Positions 9,334 through 17,172 of a stretch of 64,000 bases of DNA are shown here, piece by piece; positions within the stretch are counted from its first letter, which is position 1; every line of letters starts with the position of its first letter. The notes under the pieces are model-generated. The model was not told the DNA's origin, did no database searches, and saw nothing but the letters and a program-made list of their open reading frames with translations. The position numbers and the translations under genes are program-made. Source of the DNA: UBA1444 sp964521625 (GTDB taxonomy: Bacteria > Bacillota > Negativicutes > UBA1444). The stretch lies in assembly GCA_964521625.1 (NCBI GenBank), contig CAZFSM010000018.1:1-64000 (forward strand). The letters are read 5' to 3'.

Positions 9334-10297
9334 GATCCTATATCGTCCGCGTCGCCTGCGGGCTTCGGCCGGCATTCGCAACATGGTAAGGGAAACCCAG
9401 CTGTCAGTGCATGATTTTGTCTATCCGATCTTTGTCGTGCCTGGCATCAATATCCGCAAAGAAATCCCATCATTGCCGGGACAGTATCACCTGTCAGCCG
9501 ACCAGGCGCTGGAAACAGCCAGGCAGGCGGCAGCGCTCGGCATACCTGCGGTGTTGCTGTTCGGATTGCCGGAGTACAAAGACGCAAAAGGCTCCAGCGC
9601 CTGGGACATGAAAAGTCCGGTGCAACGGGCGATGATGCTGATCAAAAAGGCATTGCCTGACTTGGTTGTTATCGGGGACGTCTGTCTGTGCGAATACACT
9701 GATCACGGCCACTGCGGCCTGTTAAAAGGCCAGGAAGTAGACAATGATCCGACGCTGGATCTGTTGGCCCGGGTGGCGGTCAGCCAGGCCAAGGCCGGCG
9801 CTGATGTGATCGCGCCATCGGACATGATGGACGGCCGGGTGGCTGCCATCCGGGAAGCGCTTGATGTTGAAGGATTTGCCCAACGTTCGATTATGGCCTA
9901 TTCCGCCAAATATGCCTCCGCATTTTACGGACCCTTTCGCGAAGCGGCTGACTCGGCGCCAAAGTTTGGCGACCGCCGCGCTTATCAGATGGACCCAGCC
10001 AATGTTCGCGAAGCGCTACGGGAAGTCGATCTCGACGTTTCTGAAGGGGCCGACATCATCATGGTCAAACCGGCGATGGCTTATATGGACGTAATCAGCA
10101 AAGTGCGGGACGGGTTTGAATTGCCGGTAGCCGCCTATAATGTCAGCGGTGAATATGCGATGGTCAAAGCAGCGGCAGCCAACGGCTGGATGGAAGAGCA
10201 GCGGACCACGCTGGAAATCCTCACCGGCATCAAACGGGCCGGCGCCGATATTATCATCACCTATCATGCGCTGGAAGCTGCCGAGTGGCTGCGCTAA
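9326..10297 (+). CDS. hemB: Delta-aminolevulinic acid dehydratase (porphobilinogen synthase)
   Basis: A 323-residue enzyme that condenses two 5-aminolevulinate molecules to porphobilinogen. The cysteine-rich zinc site DVCLCEYTDHGHCG lies near residues 118-131. The Schiff-base lysines are expected at YSAKYAS (about 195) and MVKPAMAY (about 248). The ATG at 9326 follows GGAGGGGA and overlaps the upstream stop by eight bases. Confidence 0.94.
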   Translation: MREILYRPRRLRASAGIRNMVRETQLSVHDFVYPIFVVPGINIRKEIPSLPGQYHLSADQALETARQAAALGIPAVLLFGLPEYKDAKGSSAWDMKSPVQRAMMLIKKALPDLVVIGDVCLCEYTDHGHCGLLKGQEVDNDPTLDLLARVAVSQAKAGADVIAPSDMMDGRVAAIREALDVEGFAQRSIMAYSAKYASAFYGPFREAADSAPKFGDRRAYQMDPANVREALREVDLDVSEGADIIMVKPAMAYMDVISKVRDGFELPVAAYNVSGEYAMVKAAAANGWMEEQRTTLEILTGIKRAGADIIITYHALEAAEWLR

Positions 10298-10322
10298 TCA
10301 GCACGGGAAGGAGAGGAAAAGC

Positions 10323-11633
10323 ATGGCTTTGAATCTGGATAAATCTGTGGCAGCTTTTGCCGAAGCGAAACAGAACATGCCGGGTGGCGTCAACAGTCCG
10401 GTCCGTTCTTACCGGGGTGTTGGAGGAACGCCGCCGTTCATCGCCAGTGCGGCTGGTAGCCGGATTGTTGATATTGACGGCAATGAATATATCGATTACG
10501 TAGGCTCCTGGGGGCCGATGGTCTTGGGCCATGCCCATCCGAAAGTGACTGCGGCTTTGCAGTCGGCTTTGCTCCGAGGAACCAGCTATGGTGCGCCAAC
10601 GTTGCTGGAAACCGAACTGGCCAAGAAGGTCCGTCAGGCTGTGCCTGCGATGGAACTGGTGCGGATGGTCAATTCGGGAACCGAAGCGACGATGAGCGCC
10701 TTGCGTCTGGCCCGCGCTTTTACCAAGCGGGACCGGATCGTCAAGTTTGACGGCTGTTACCACGGCCACCATGACAGTCTGTTAGTCAAGGCCGGTTCCG
10801 GTGCCGCTACGTTCGGTGTGCCGGATAGTCCCGGTGTGCCGACTTCAGTGGCTCATACTTCGCTGACGCTGCCGTTCAATGACATTGCAGCGATGGAAGA
10901 ATTGTTTGTGCAACAAGGCGAGTTAATTGCCGCAGTGATCATCGAACCAGTGCCCGGTAATATGGGGATGGTTTTGCCGCATGACGGCTACCTGGCCAAA
11001 GTGCGGGAATTGACGGCCCATTACGGAATTCTGCTGATTTTTGACGAAGTGATGTCCGGTTTTCGGGTGGCGCTCGGCGGGGCGCAGGCCCTTTTCGGCA
11101 TCCTGCCGGACCTGGTCTGCCTGGGCAAGGTGATCGGCGGCGGATTGCCGGTCGGCGCTTACGGCGGTCGACACGACATCATGAGCTGTATTTCGCCGGC
11201 CGGTCCGGTCTACCAGGCGGGCACGCTGTCCGGCAATCCGCTGGCGATGACGGCAGGACTGGCGACACTGACTGAAATCATGGATAATCCAGATTTTTAC
11301 CCGCAGCTGACAGCGAAAACCAATGCGTTGTGCGAAGGCATCAGCGCTGCGGCGCAGGCAGCCGGCGTGGCAATCCAGTCGCATCAGCTGGGCAGTATGT
11401 TCGGCATGTTCTTCAATTCCAAACCGGTGACCGATTACGCCAGTGCTGCCACTTCGGACCAGGCGGCTTTCAAAATCTGGTTCCATACGATGCTCGAGCA
11501 GGGTGTCTATCTGGCGCCGTCGCAATTTGAAGCCGGGTTCATATCGGCAGCGCATAGTGACGCCGATATCGAAAAAACGCTGCAAGCGTCTAAGGTCGCA
11601 ATGCAGGCGGTGGCACTAAGTCAACAGCAGTAA
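10323..11633 (+). CDS. hemL: Glutamate-1-semialdehyde 2,1-aminomutase
   Basis: A 436-residue PLP enzyme that isomerises glutamate-1-semialdehyde to 5-aminolevulinate. The PLP lysine is residue 269 in LGKVIGGGLPVGA, preceded by FDEVMSGFR. The N-terminus NMPGGVNSPVR is characteristic. The ATG at 10323 follows a strong GGAAGGAGAGG site 25 bases after hemB. It is the last gene of the tetrapyrrole operon; hemE and the late heme genes are not in the window. Confidence 0.94.
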   Translation: MALNLDKSVAAFAEAKQNMPGGVNSPVRSYRGVGGTPPFIASAAGSRIVDIDGNEYIDYVGSWGPMVLGHAHPKVTAALQSALLRGTSYGAPTLLETELAKKVRQAVPAMELVRMVNSGTEATMSALRLARAFTKRDRIVKFDGCYHGHHDSLLVKAGSGAATFGVPDSPGVPTSVAHTSLTLPFNDIAAMEELFVQQGELIAAVIIEPVPGNMGMVLPHDGYLAKVRELTAHYGILLIFDEVMSGFRVALGGAQALFGILPDLVCLGKVIGGGLPVGAYGGRHDIMSCISPAGPVYQAGTLSGNPLAMTAGLATLTEIMDNPDFYPQLTAKTNALCEGISAAAQAAGVAIQSHQLGSMFGMFFNSKPVTDYASAATSDQAAFKIWFHTMLEQGVYLAPSQFEAGFISAAHSDADIEKTLQASKVAMQAVALSQQQ

Positions 11634-11665
11634 CGGATTTACGCCGAGAAGCAAGGCAAAATAAT

Positions 11666-11716
11666 AAACCTCCTGGCGTTAGCTGGTTTCAGCTGCATCA
11701 GGAGGTTTTGGTTTTT
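11666..11716 (+). terminator. Terminator at the end of the hem operon
   Basis: A 10-base stem AAACCTCCTG / CAGGAGGTTT is followed by a T-rich stretch. It separates hemL from the convergent cysteine desulfurase gene. Confidence 0.8.
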
Positions 11717-11752
11717 GTACGTTAGTCCTTGTATCGTAGTCAAATGGAGGGT

Positions 11753-12901
11753 TTATTTCGCATCGCGGGCGATGATCGCGATCGATGCCAGCGCCGTATC
11801 AATTTCAACTTCAGTTGTGAAGCGGCTCACACTGAAACGCACGGTTCCTTTGGCGAGAGTGCCGATACTGCGGTGGGCGGCTGGAGCGCAATGCAGGCCA
11901 GTACGGGTGAATATGCCGAACTGTTGCTCCAACCGGATCCCAACTTCGTCGCAGGGCATACCGGCGACATTGAGCGAAAGCACGCCGACCGATTCGGCCG
12001 GATCGACCGGGCCGTATACCTCAATATTTGTTAGCTCTCGCAAGCCGTCGCGGAACCGGCACATTAGTTTTTGTTCATGCGGCAATACCTTGTCAACGCC
12101 AAAACTAGCCAGATTGGTAAGCGCGGCCCCCAGACCGGCCAAACCGATTGCATTCAGAGTGCCGCTTTCCAGTTTGTCCGGCAGAAATGCCGGCTGGAGT
12201 TCTGATTCGGAAGCGCTGCCGGTACCGCCGAACAGCAAGGGACGCAAGTCCACATCATTATCTAACGCCAACCCGCCGGTTCCCTGTGGGCCGCCGAGGC
12301 TTTTATGCCCGGTGAACGCCAAAAAGTCGATGGCGCTTTTTTGCATATCCAACGGGCAGACGCCGGCAGTCTGCGCAGCGTCGACGGCGAAACGGATACC
12401 GGCATCTCGGGCCAACAAGCCGATTTCGGCGATTGGCTGCAAGGTGCCGGTTACGTTGGAGGCATGGGTGATGACGATCAAACGGGTTTGTGGCTTCAGC
12501 AGACGCCGGACTGAATCGGGATCAAGCCTGCCCTGTGCGTCGCAGGCGGCGACCGACAGGCTGACGCCGCAGGATTCTAAATGGCGTAGCGGCCGCATTA
12601 CCGCGTTGTGTTCCACGGCGCTCGTTACGACATGATCTCCGGGGTTCAAAAAGCCGAAGAAGATCATATTCAAAGCCTCAGTGGCGTTTTTCGCAAATAT
12701 GACTCGATCAGTTGAGGGGGCATTGAACAAAGTGGTCAGATGATTGCGGGCATCGTAAACCATGCGGGAAGAGGTCAATGATTTGCCATGTCCGGCCCGC
12801 CCCGGGCTCCCGCCGCACTCGCAAAGATATTGCTGCATCGCGGCAAGAACTTGCGGGCATTTTGGCCAAGATGTAGCTGCATTATCCAAATATATAGACA
12901 A
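11753..12901 (-). CDS. Cysteine desulfurase family aminotransferase (class V)
   Basis: A 382-residue PLP protein of the NifS/SufS-like group. The N-terminus IYLDNAATSWPK, the PLP lysine K200 in GHKSLGGPQGTG and a candidate catalytic cysteine C338 in GLHCAPAAH are visible. It should remove sulfur from cysteine as a protein persulfide for Fe-S clusters or other sulfur carriers. The start is a TTG at 12901 with AGGAGGT nine bases ahead. It lies between the siroheme operon and the dsr locus. Supplying sulfur for the many Fe-S proteins there is an inference. Confidence 0.88.
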   Translation of the reverse strand: MSIYLDNAATSWPKCPQVLAAMQQYLCECGGSPGRAGHGKSLTSSRMVYDARNHLTTLFNAPSTDRVIFAKNATEALNMIFFGFLNPGDHVVTSAVEHNAVMRPLRHLESCGVSLSVAACDAQGRLDPDSVRRLLKPQTRLIVITHASNVTGTLQPIAEIGLLARDAGIRFAVDAAQTAGVCPLDMQKSAIDFLAFTGHKSLGGPQGTGGLALDNDVDLRPLLFGGTGSASESELQPAFLPDKLESGTLNAIGLAGLGAALTNLASFGVDKVLPHEQKLMCRFRDGLRELTNIEVYGPVDPAESVGVLSLNVAGMPCDEVGIRLEQQFGIFTRTGLHCAPAAHRSIGTLAKGTVRFSVSRFTTEVEIDTALASIAIIARDAK

Positions 12902-12926
12902 AAAGGATGCACCTCCTACAGTGCCG

Positions 12927-12955
12927 ATTATATCACAGCTTAACTAGAATGGCAG
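12927..12955 (-). promoter_or_regulatory. Predicted sigma-A promoter of the cysteine desulfurase gene
   Basis: On the minus strand a perfect -10 TATAAT (with TG one base ahead) lies 17 bases from a -35 CTGCCA. The ribosome site follows about 10 bases further on, implying a very short leader. Confidence 0.6.
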
Positions 12956-13136
12956 ATAGCGAATCTGGACGGGTTGGCGTCGATTGAAAGACTATAAAAA
13001 AAGGAGTATTTTGCTTTTTATCGAAATATCTGAAGACGAACTCTCTACGTTGTCGCTGAGGATTGGCTAAGCTTAAAGGTGGCAGCAATTGCCGAATTGT
13101 GCAGTAGTGTTGGAAACAACAGGAAAGTGAGAAAGT

Positions 13137-14036
13137 ATGCTTGACGTTCAACTGCAAATCTTCAAGACGGTTGTTGAGAAGAACAGTTTTTCCCTGGCTG
13201 CCCAGGAACTTCATATGACTCAATCGTCGGTGAGTCAACATATCCAGGCGCTGGAAATCTATTTTGGCGCTAAGCTTTTTGACCGTTTGCACCGCCGTAT
13301 TTGTCTGACCGAAGCCGGGCGTGCCCTTTATCCTTACGCTGTAAGTCTGGAACGTCTTTATCAGGAAGCGGGCGATACGATGTCGGGGCAACTTGACTTG
13401 GTTGCCGGTAGTTTGTCCATCGCCGCCAGCATGACGATTGGTGAATATTTGCTGCCCAAGCTGCTGGTTGAGTTTAATCAGCTTTACCCGAAGGTCAGTA
13501 TTACCATGGAGATCGAAAATACAGAACGAGTAATTGGCAAAACGGTCGAAGGCTCGGCTGATGTCGGGTTTGTTGAGGGATTATATAAACCGGTGTCTGA
13601 TTTGGAGGGCGAGTGTTTTCGCGGCGATGACCTGGTTGTCATTAAGGCGGCTGGGCGCTGCCATTGCAGGGAAAAGCAGATTACGATAGCAGCGCTGCTT
13701 AATGAGCCGTGGGTTCTGCGCGAAACCGACTCAGGCACTCGCCGAGTGTTTGAAAATTTTTTAGTCCGCCATGATTTCTCGCCGGCTGCGCTGAACGTCA
13801 ATATGAGTTTTAACAGCACGGAGGCGATAAAAAGCGCCGTCATGGCAGGGTCGGGATTGGGAATCATGTCGCGGCTGGCGGTGAGTGACGAAATCAAACG
13901 CGGTGAAATTTGTGTCATGCCACTTTGTGAGGGAACGATTGACCGCAACTTCTGGATGTTGCGAAACAAGGCAAAGTTTCAGACCAAAACTGTAAATAAA
14001 TTTTGTGCCTTCTTCCTCGAACAGGTGGGCGGGTAA
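13137..14036 (+). CDS. LysR-family regulator, YeiE/CysB-like
   Basis: A 299-residue transcription factor with an N-terminal winged HTH (about 3-62, FSLAAQELHMTQSSVSQHIQALE) and a periplasmic-binding-like effector domain (about 90-295). It lies immediately upstream of the ferredoxin-dsrABC-yeiH-like operon, in the same direction. Family knowledge: E. coli yeiE neighbours yeiH and YeiE proteins have been linked to sulfite sensing. A role as sulfite-responsive activator of dsr is therefore a reasonable inference but unproven. An intrinsic terminator overlaps its stop codon, so it is probably transcribed separately from dsr. Confidence 0.85.
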   Translation: MLDVQLQIFKTVVEKNSFSLAAQELHMTQSSVSQHIQALEIYFGAKLFDRLHRRICLTEAGRALYPYAVSLERLYQEAGDTMSGQLDLVAGSLSIAASMTIGEYLLPKLLVEFNQLYPKVSITMEIENTERVIGKTVEGSADVGFVEGLYKPVSDLEGECFRGDDLVVIKAAGRCHCREKQITIAALLNEPWVLRETDSGTRRVFENFLVRHDFSPAALNVNMSFNSTEAIKSAVMAGSGLGIMSRLAVSDEIKRGEICVMPLCEGTIDRNFWMLRNKAKFQTKTVNKFCAFFLEQVGG

Positions 14037-14074
14037 AATTAATGGTAGCATCAAGCGATGCTGCCATTAATTTT
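14035..14074 (+). terminator. Strong bidirectional-looking terminator after the LysR gene
   Basis: An 18-base near-perfect inverted repeat from 14035 to 14074 has a four-base loop (AAGC), A-rich on the left and ending in TTTT. It starts at the LysR stop codon and insulates the dsr promoter. Confidence 0.8.
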
Positions 14075-14099
14075 AGTGATACATACTATTAATTTTTAG

Positions 14100-14132
14100 A
14101 ATTTTACTAATAATGATTTCAGGCGTAAAATT
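14100..14132. promoter_or_regulatory. Candidate operator: AATTTTAC-N17-GTAAAATT inverted repeat
   Basis: Perfect 8-base arms lie at 14100-14107 and 14125-14132. The right arm sits in GTAAAATTAA, which is also present at 14033-14042 over the LysR stop codon. The position, 113-145 bases ahead of the ferredoxin start, suits binding by the adjacent LysR protein; this is inference. Confidence 0.4.
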
Positions 14133-14166
14133 AACTGAAGATATAAGCAATTAATGTGAGTTTGTG

Positions 14167-14182
14167 TGTGCTATTTTTCACA
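14167..14182. promoter_or_regulatory. Candidate Crp/Fnr-type or Rex-type site before the dsr operon
   Basis: The 16-mer reads TGTGC-TATTTT-TCACA and matches the Crp/Fnr pattern TGTGA-N6-TCACA at nine of ten positions. Extended outward it also resembles a Rex redox-repressor site at 11 of 14 positions. It lies 63 bases before the ferredoxin start codon. Confidence 0.4.
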
Positions 14183-14244
14183 AATAACGAAAGCGAACTA
14201 TTAGCGATACAGGGTAGCTTGCAAGGGAAAAGAGGTGATACAAA

Positions 14245-14433
14245 ATGTTCATGGTCGCGATCGAAGAAGAAAAATGCATAGGCTGCGCGCAATGTACGCA
14301 AGGCTGTCCTGCGCAAATTCTGGGCATGGTGGGAGCGAAAGCCGAAGTAACCGGCGATGCTTCCGAATGTATGGGATGCCAGTCCTGTGTCATGACTTGT
14401 CCTGCAGAAGCCATTACCGTCACCGAGTATTAA
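14245..14433 (+). CDS. 2[4Fe-4S] ferredoxin of the dsr operon
   Basis: A 62-residue bacterial ferredoxin with two cluster motifs, CIGCAQCTQGCP and CMGCQSCVMTCP. It starts at ATG 14245 behind AGAGGTGA and lies 36 bases ahead of dsrA. As first gene of the sulfite reductase operon it could donate electrons to DsrAB or accept them from a cytoplasmic oxidoreductase; the partner is not shown by sequence. Confidence 0.9.
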   Translation: MFMVAIEEEKCIGCAQCTQGCPAQILGMVGAKAEVTGDASECMGCQSCVMTCPAEAITVTEY

Positions 14434-14469
14434 GTCCGCGAACGCTAAATTAATAGAGAAAGGCGGGTA

Positions 14470-15678
14470 ATGTTCATGGATGTAGAAAAAAAGGTAGCGG
14501 CAACACCGTTGCTGGACGAACTGGAAAAAGGCGATTGGCCCAGTTTTGTCACCGAAATTAAAAAGGCGGCAAAAACCAGCAAAATGGCGCAGGGTCTGCT
14601 CGAGCAAGTTGAGGCTTCCTACGTTGAAAAAATTGGTCACTGGAAACACGGAGGCATTGTGGGAGTCAAGGGCTACGGCGGTGGTGTCGTCGGTCGTTAT
14701 TCCGATGATCCCGAGCGGTTTCCGGACGCGCGCGAATTTCACACGATGCGTGTGAACCAGGTTCCCGGTTTTTTCTATACCAGTGAAAAACTCCGTGCCC
14801 TTGCAGATATTTGGGATAAATACGGCAGTGGACTGTACAACATGCATGGCTCAACTGGCGATATCATCCTGCTCGGCACAACGACCGAAAATTTACAACC
14901 CTGTTTTGATGCCCTGGGCGAGATCGATTTCGACCTCGGCGGATCCGGCGGAGCGTTGCGGACCCTCAGCTGCTGTTGCGGCCAAGCTCGCTGCGAAAAA
15001 TCCTGTATTGACGCTATGGATATGATGTATGATCTTACGATGCATTATCAGAATGAAATGCATCGTCCGGCCTGGCCCTATAAGTTCAAAATCAAGATTT
15101 CCGGTTGTCCCAATGACTGCGCGGCTGCTTCGGCCCGCTCCGACATGGCGCTGATTGGTACATGGCGCGATGCGATTCAGGTAAGTCAGGAAGAAGTGAG
15201 AAAATATGTTGCCGATGGAATGAGCATGGTGCATGTCTGCCGCAAATGTCCGACAGAGGCTCTAGATTGGGATGCGAAAACAGAAACCCTGTCAGTCAAG
15301 ACCGAAGACTGCGTCCGTTGCATGCATTGCATCAACGTCATGCCAAAAGCCCTGCATATCGGCAAAGAGCGCGGCATCACCATCCAGATCGGCGGCAAGG
15401 CTCCGGTTGTCAAAGGCGCCATGATCGGCTGGATTCTGGTTCCCTTTATGAAAGCGGAAGCGCCTTACACCGAAATCAAAGATCTGGTCGAAAAAATCAC
15501 CGAGTTTTGGGCCGAAAATGGCAAAAATCGCGAGCGACTGGGTGAATTGGTCGAACGTCTCAGTCTGGCCACGTTTCTCGAAGGAATCGGCCTGAAGCCG
15601 CTGCCTCAGATGGTCAGCGCCCCGCGTGCGAATCCTTATATCTTCTGGAAGGAAGAGGAGGTTGTTAAGAATGGCTAG
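14470..15678 (+). CDS. dsrA: Dissimilatory sulfite reductase alpha subunit
   Basis: A 402-residue cytoplasmic subunit of siroheme sulfite reductase, which reduces sulfite with transfer of the product sulfur to DsrC. The siroheme-coupled [4Fe-4S] ligands are visible as C169-x5-C175 and C213-x3-C217. The inserted ferredoxin domain (about 255-300) carries CRKCPTEAL and CVRCMHCINVMPKAL, including the Met-for-Cys pattern usual in DsrA. An in-frame ATG at 14476 is an equally possible start. It overlaps dsrB by eight bases. Confidence 0.95.
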   Translation: MFMDVEKKVAATPLLDELEKGDWPSFVTEIKKAAKTSKMAQGLLEQVEASYVEKIGHWKHGGIVGVKGYGGGVVGRYSDDPERFPDAREFHTMRVNQVPGFFYTSEKLRALADIWDKYGSGLYNMHGSTGDIILLGTTTENLQPCFDALGEIDFDLGGSGGALRTLSCCCGQARCEKSCIDAMDMMYDLTMHYQNEMHRPAWPYKFKIKISGCPNDCAAASARSDMALIGTWRDAIQVSQEEVRKYVADGMSMVHVCRKCPTEALDWDAKTETLSVKTEDCVRCMHCINVMPKALHIGKERGITIQIGGKAPVVKGAMIGWILVPFMKAEAPYTEIKDLVEKITEFWAENGKNRERLGELVERLSLATFLEGIGLKPLPQMVSAPRANPYIFWKEEEVVKNG

Positions 15679-16732
15679 AACAGATTTTGGCCCACCCAAT
15701 TATAAGACGATGCTGCCGCCGATCATCACGCGCAATTACGGCAAGTGGCTCTATCATGAAGTGCCGAAACCAGGCGTATTGCGGCACGTCAGCGAATCCG
15801 GCGAAGAACTTTTTTCGGTTCGTGTTGCCTCGGCCCGTCTGGTAAGCAGTGATTTTATCCGTGATATTTCCGATATCGCGGAAAAATATTGCGACGGATT
15901 CCTCCGCTTCACAACCCGTAACAATGTGGAGTTTTTGGTTTCAGACAAAGCTAAGCTGGAACCGTTGCTGAAAGAGCTCGACGACAAAGACTATCTGGTG
16001 GGCGGGGTTGGCCTCTCAATCAGCAACATCGTGCATACCCAGGGGTGGATTCACTGTAAGAGCGCCGTGACCGACGCTTCGGGCATAACCAAAAACATCA
16101 TGGAAACCATGGTGGATTATTTCACAGGCAAAAAATCCGTACCGTCCCGTTGCCGTATTGCCGTAGCCTGCTGCGTCAACATGTGCGGCGCCTGTCACTG
16201 TTCGGACATTGCCGTGGTAGGTATCCACCGGACAATTCCCCGCATCAATCATGAGTTGGCGTCTAAGATCTGTGAAATCCCCAATACCATCGCATCCTGC
16301 CCCACCGGCGCGATCCGACCGAATCCAAAACTAAAGAGTATCGAAATCAATCATGATAAGTGCATGATGTGCGGTAACTGTACTGTAGTCTGCCCGGCGA
16401 TCAAGATCATGGACCCGGAAAATGACGGTGTATCGATCTGGGTCGGCGGCAAAGTGTCCAACGCCCGTTCGAAACCGATGTTTTCCCGTCTGGCAATCCC
16501 CTTCATCCCCAACAACCCGCCGTTCTGGCCGGAAGTTACCACTGCTGTGACACATCTGGTGGAAGTCTGGGCCAGCAATGCGCGCCCGGGCGAACGGATG
16601 GGCGAATGGATCGGACGAATCGGTTGGGAACGTTTCTTCGCAATTACCGATCTGCCGTTCACCGACAAGCACCTGGATGACTTTACCCACGCCAACACTA
16701 CGTTCCGTTCTACCACCCAGTTCAAATATTAA
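15671..16732 (+). CDS. dsrB: Dissimilatory sulfite reductase beta subunit
   Basis: A 353-residue partner of DsrA forming the alpha2beta2 core. The cluster-binding stretch ACCVNMCGACHC at about 166-177 includes the C168-x3-C172 pair. The ferredoxin insert shows CPTGAI and CMMCGNCTVVCP. DsrB carries the catalytically active siroheme in characterised enzymes. The ATG at 15671 overlaps the dsrA stop. No dsrD-sized gene follows; dsrC comes next instead. Confidence 0.95.
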   Translation: MARTDFGPPNYKTMLPPIITRNYGKWLYHEVPKPGVLRHVSESGEELFSVRVASARLVSSDFIRDISDIAEKYCDGFLRFTTRNNVEFLVSDKAKLEPLLKELDDKDYLVGGVGLSISNIVHTQGWIHCKSAVTDASGITKNIMETMVDYFTGKKSVPSRCRIAVACCVNMCGACHCSDIAVVGIHRTIPRINHELASKICEIPNTIASCPTGAIRPNPKLKSIEINHDKCMMCGNCTVVCPAIKIMDPENDGVSIWVGGKVSNARSKPMFSRLAIPFIPNNPPFWPEVTTAVTHLVEVWASNARPGERMGEWIGRIGWERFFAITDLPFTDKHLDDFTHANTTFRSTTQFKY

Positions 16733-16776
16733 TTCCCCGCGCAATGCGCTGAGGATAAACGAGAGGAGATATGTGT

Positions 16777-17094
16777 ATGTCATTCGTCGAAATCAAAGGA
16801 CAACAAATCGAATTGGATGAAGACGGCTTCATCGTAGAGCCGGATCTGTGGAGCACGGAAATTGCTGAATATTTTGCAAAGGAGGAAGAAGTAGAGGAGT
16901 TAACCGAACAGCACTGGAAGATCATCAATTATCTAAAGGACTATTTCAAACAGTTCGGTATTGCGCCGATGGTCCGTAAGGTCTGCAAAGACAACAGCGT
17001 GACAATGCAAGAGCTGTATGCCTTGTTTCCGACCGGCCCGGCTAAGGGCGCCTGTAAAATCGCCGGACTGCCCAAACCAACAGGGTGCGTGTAA
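16777..17094 (+). CDS. dsrC: DsrC sulfur-carrier protein
   Basis: A 105-residue DsrC/TusE family protein. The flexible C-terminal arm keeps both redox cysteines, C93 and the penultimate C104 (C-x10-C-x), which marks true DsrC able to form the intramolecular trisulfide. DsrC accepts sulfur from DsrAB and is reduced again by the membrane DsrMKJOP complex. The ATG at 16777 is eight bases from GAGAGGAG; a second ATG at 16771 is too close. A perfect hairpin covers its stop codon. Confidence 0.95.
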   Translation: MSFVEIKGQQIELDEDGFIVEPDLWSTEIAEYFAKEEEVEELTEQHWKIINYLKDYFKQFGIAPMVRKVCKDNSVTMQELYALFPTGPAKGACKIAGLPKPTGCV

Positions 17095-17104
17095 ACGCAC
17101 CCTG
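17081..17104 (+). promoter_or_regulatory. Stem-loop enclosing the dsrC stop codon
   Basis: A perfect 10-base stem CAGGGTGCGT / ACGCACCCTG is closed by a GTAA tetraloop of the GNRA type. The TAA stop codon lies in the loop. No T run follows, so it is more likely an RNA stabiliser or processing site than a terminator. Confidence 0.65.
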
Positions 17105-17172
17105 GAGTTCCTGTGCTGCGCGTTCCCCATCCAATTGAGACGACTCATCAATTTGGAAAGAGGTGAAACAAT

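Noticed and set aside
11715..12635. A 306-codon plus-strand open frame opposite the cysteine desulfurase gene.
   Set aside because: The minus strand carries an intact PLP enzyme with a good promoter and ribosome site; the plus-strand frame is low-complexity and starts inside a terminator region.
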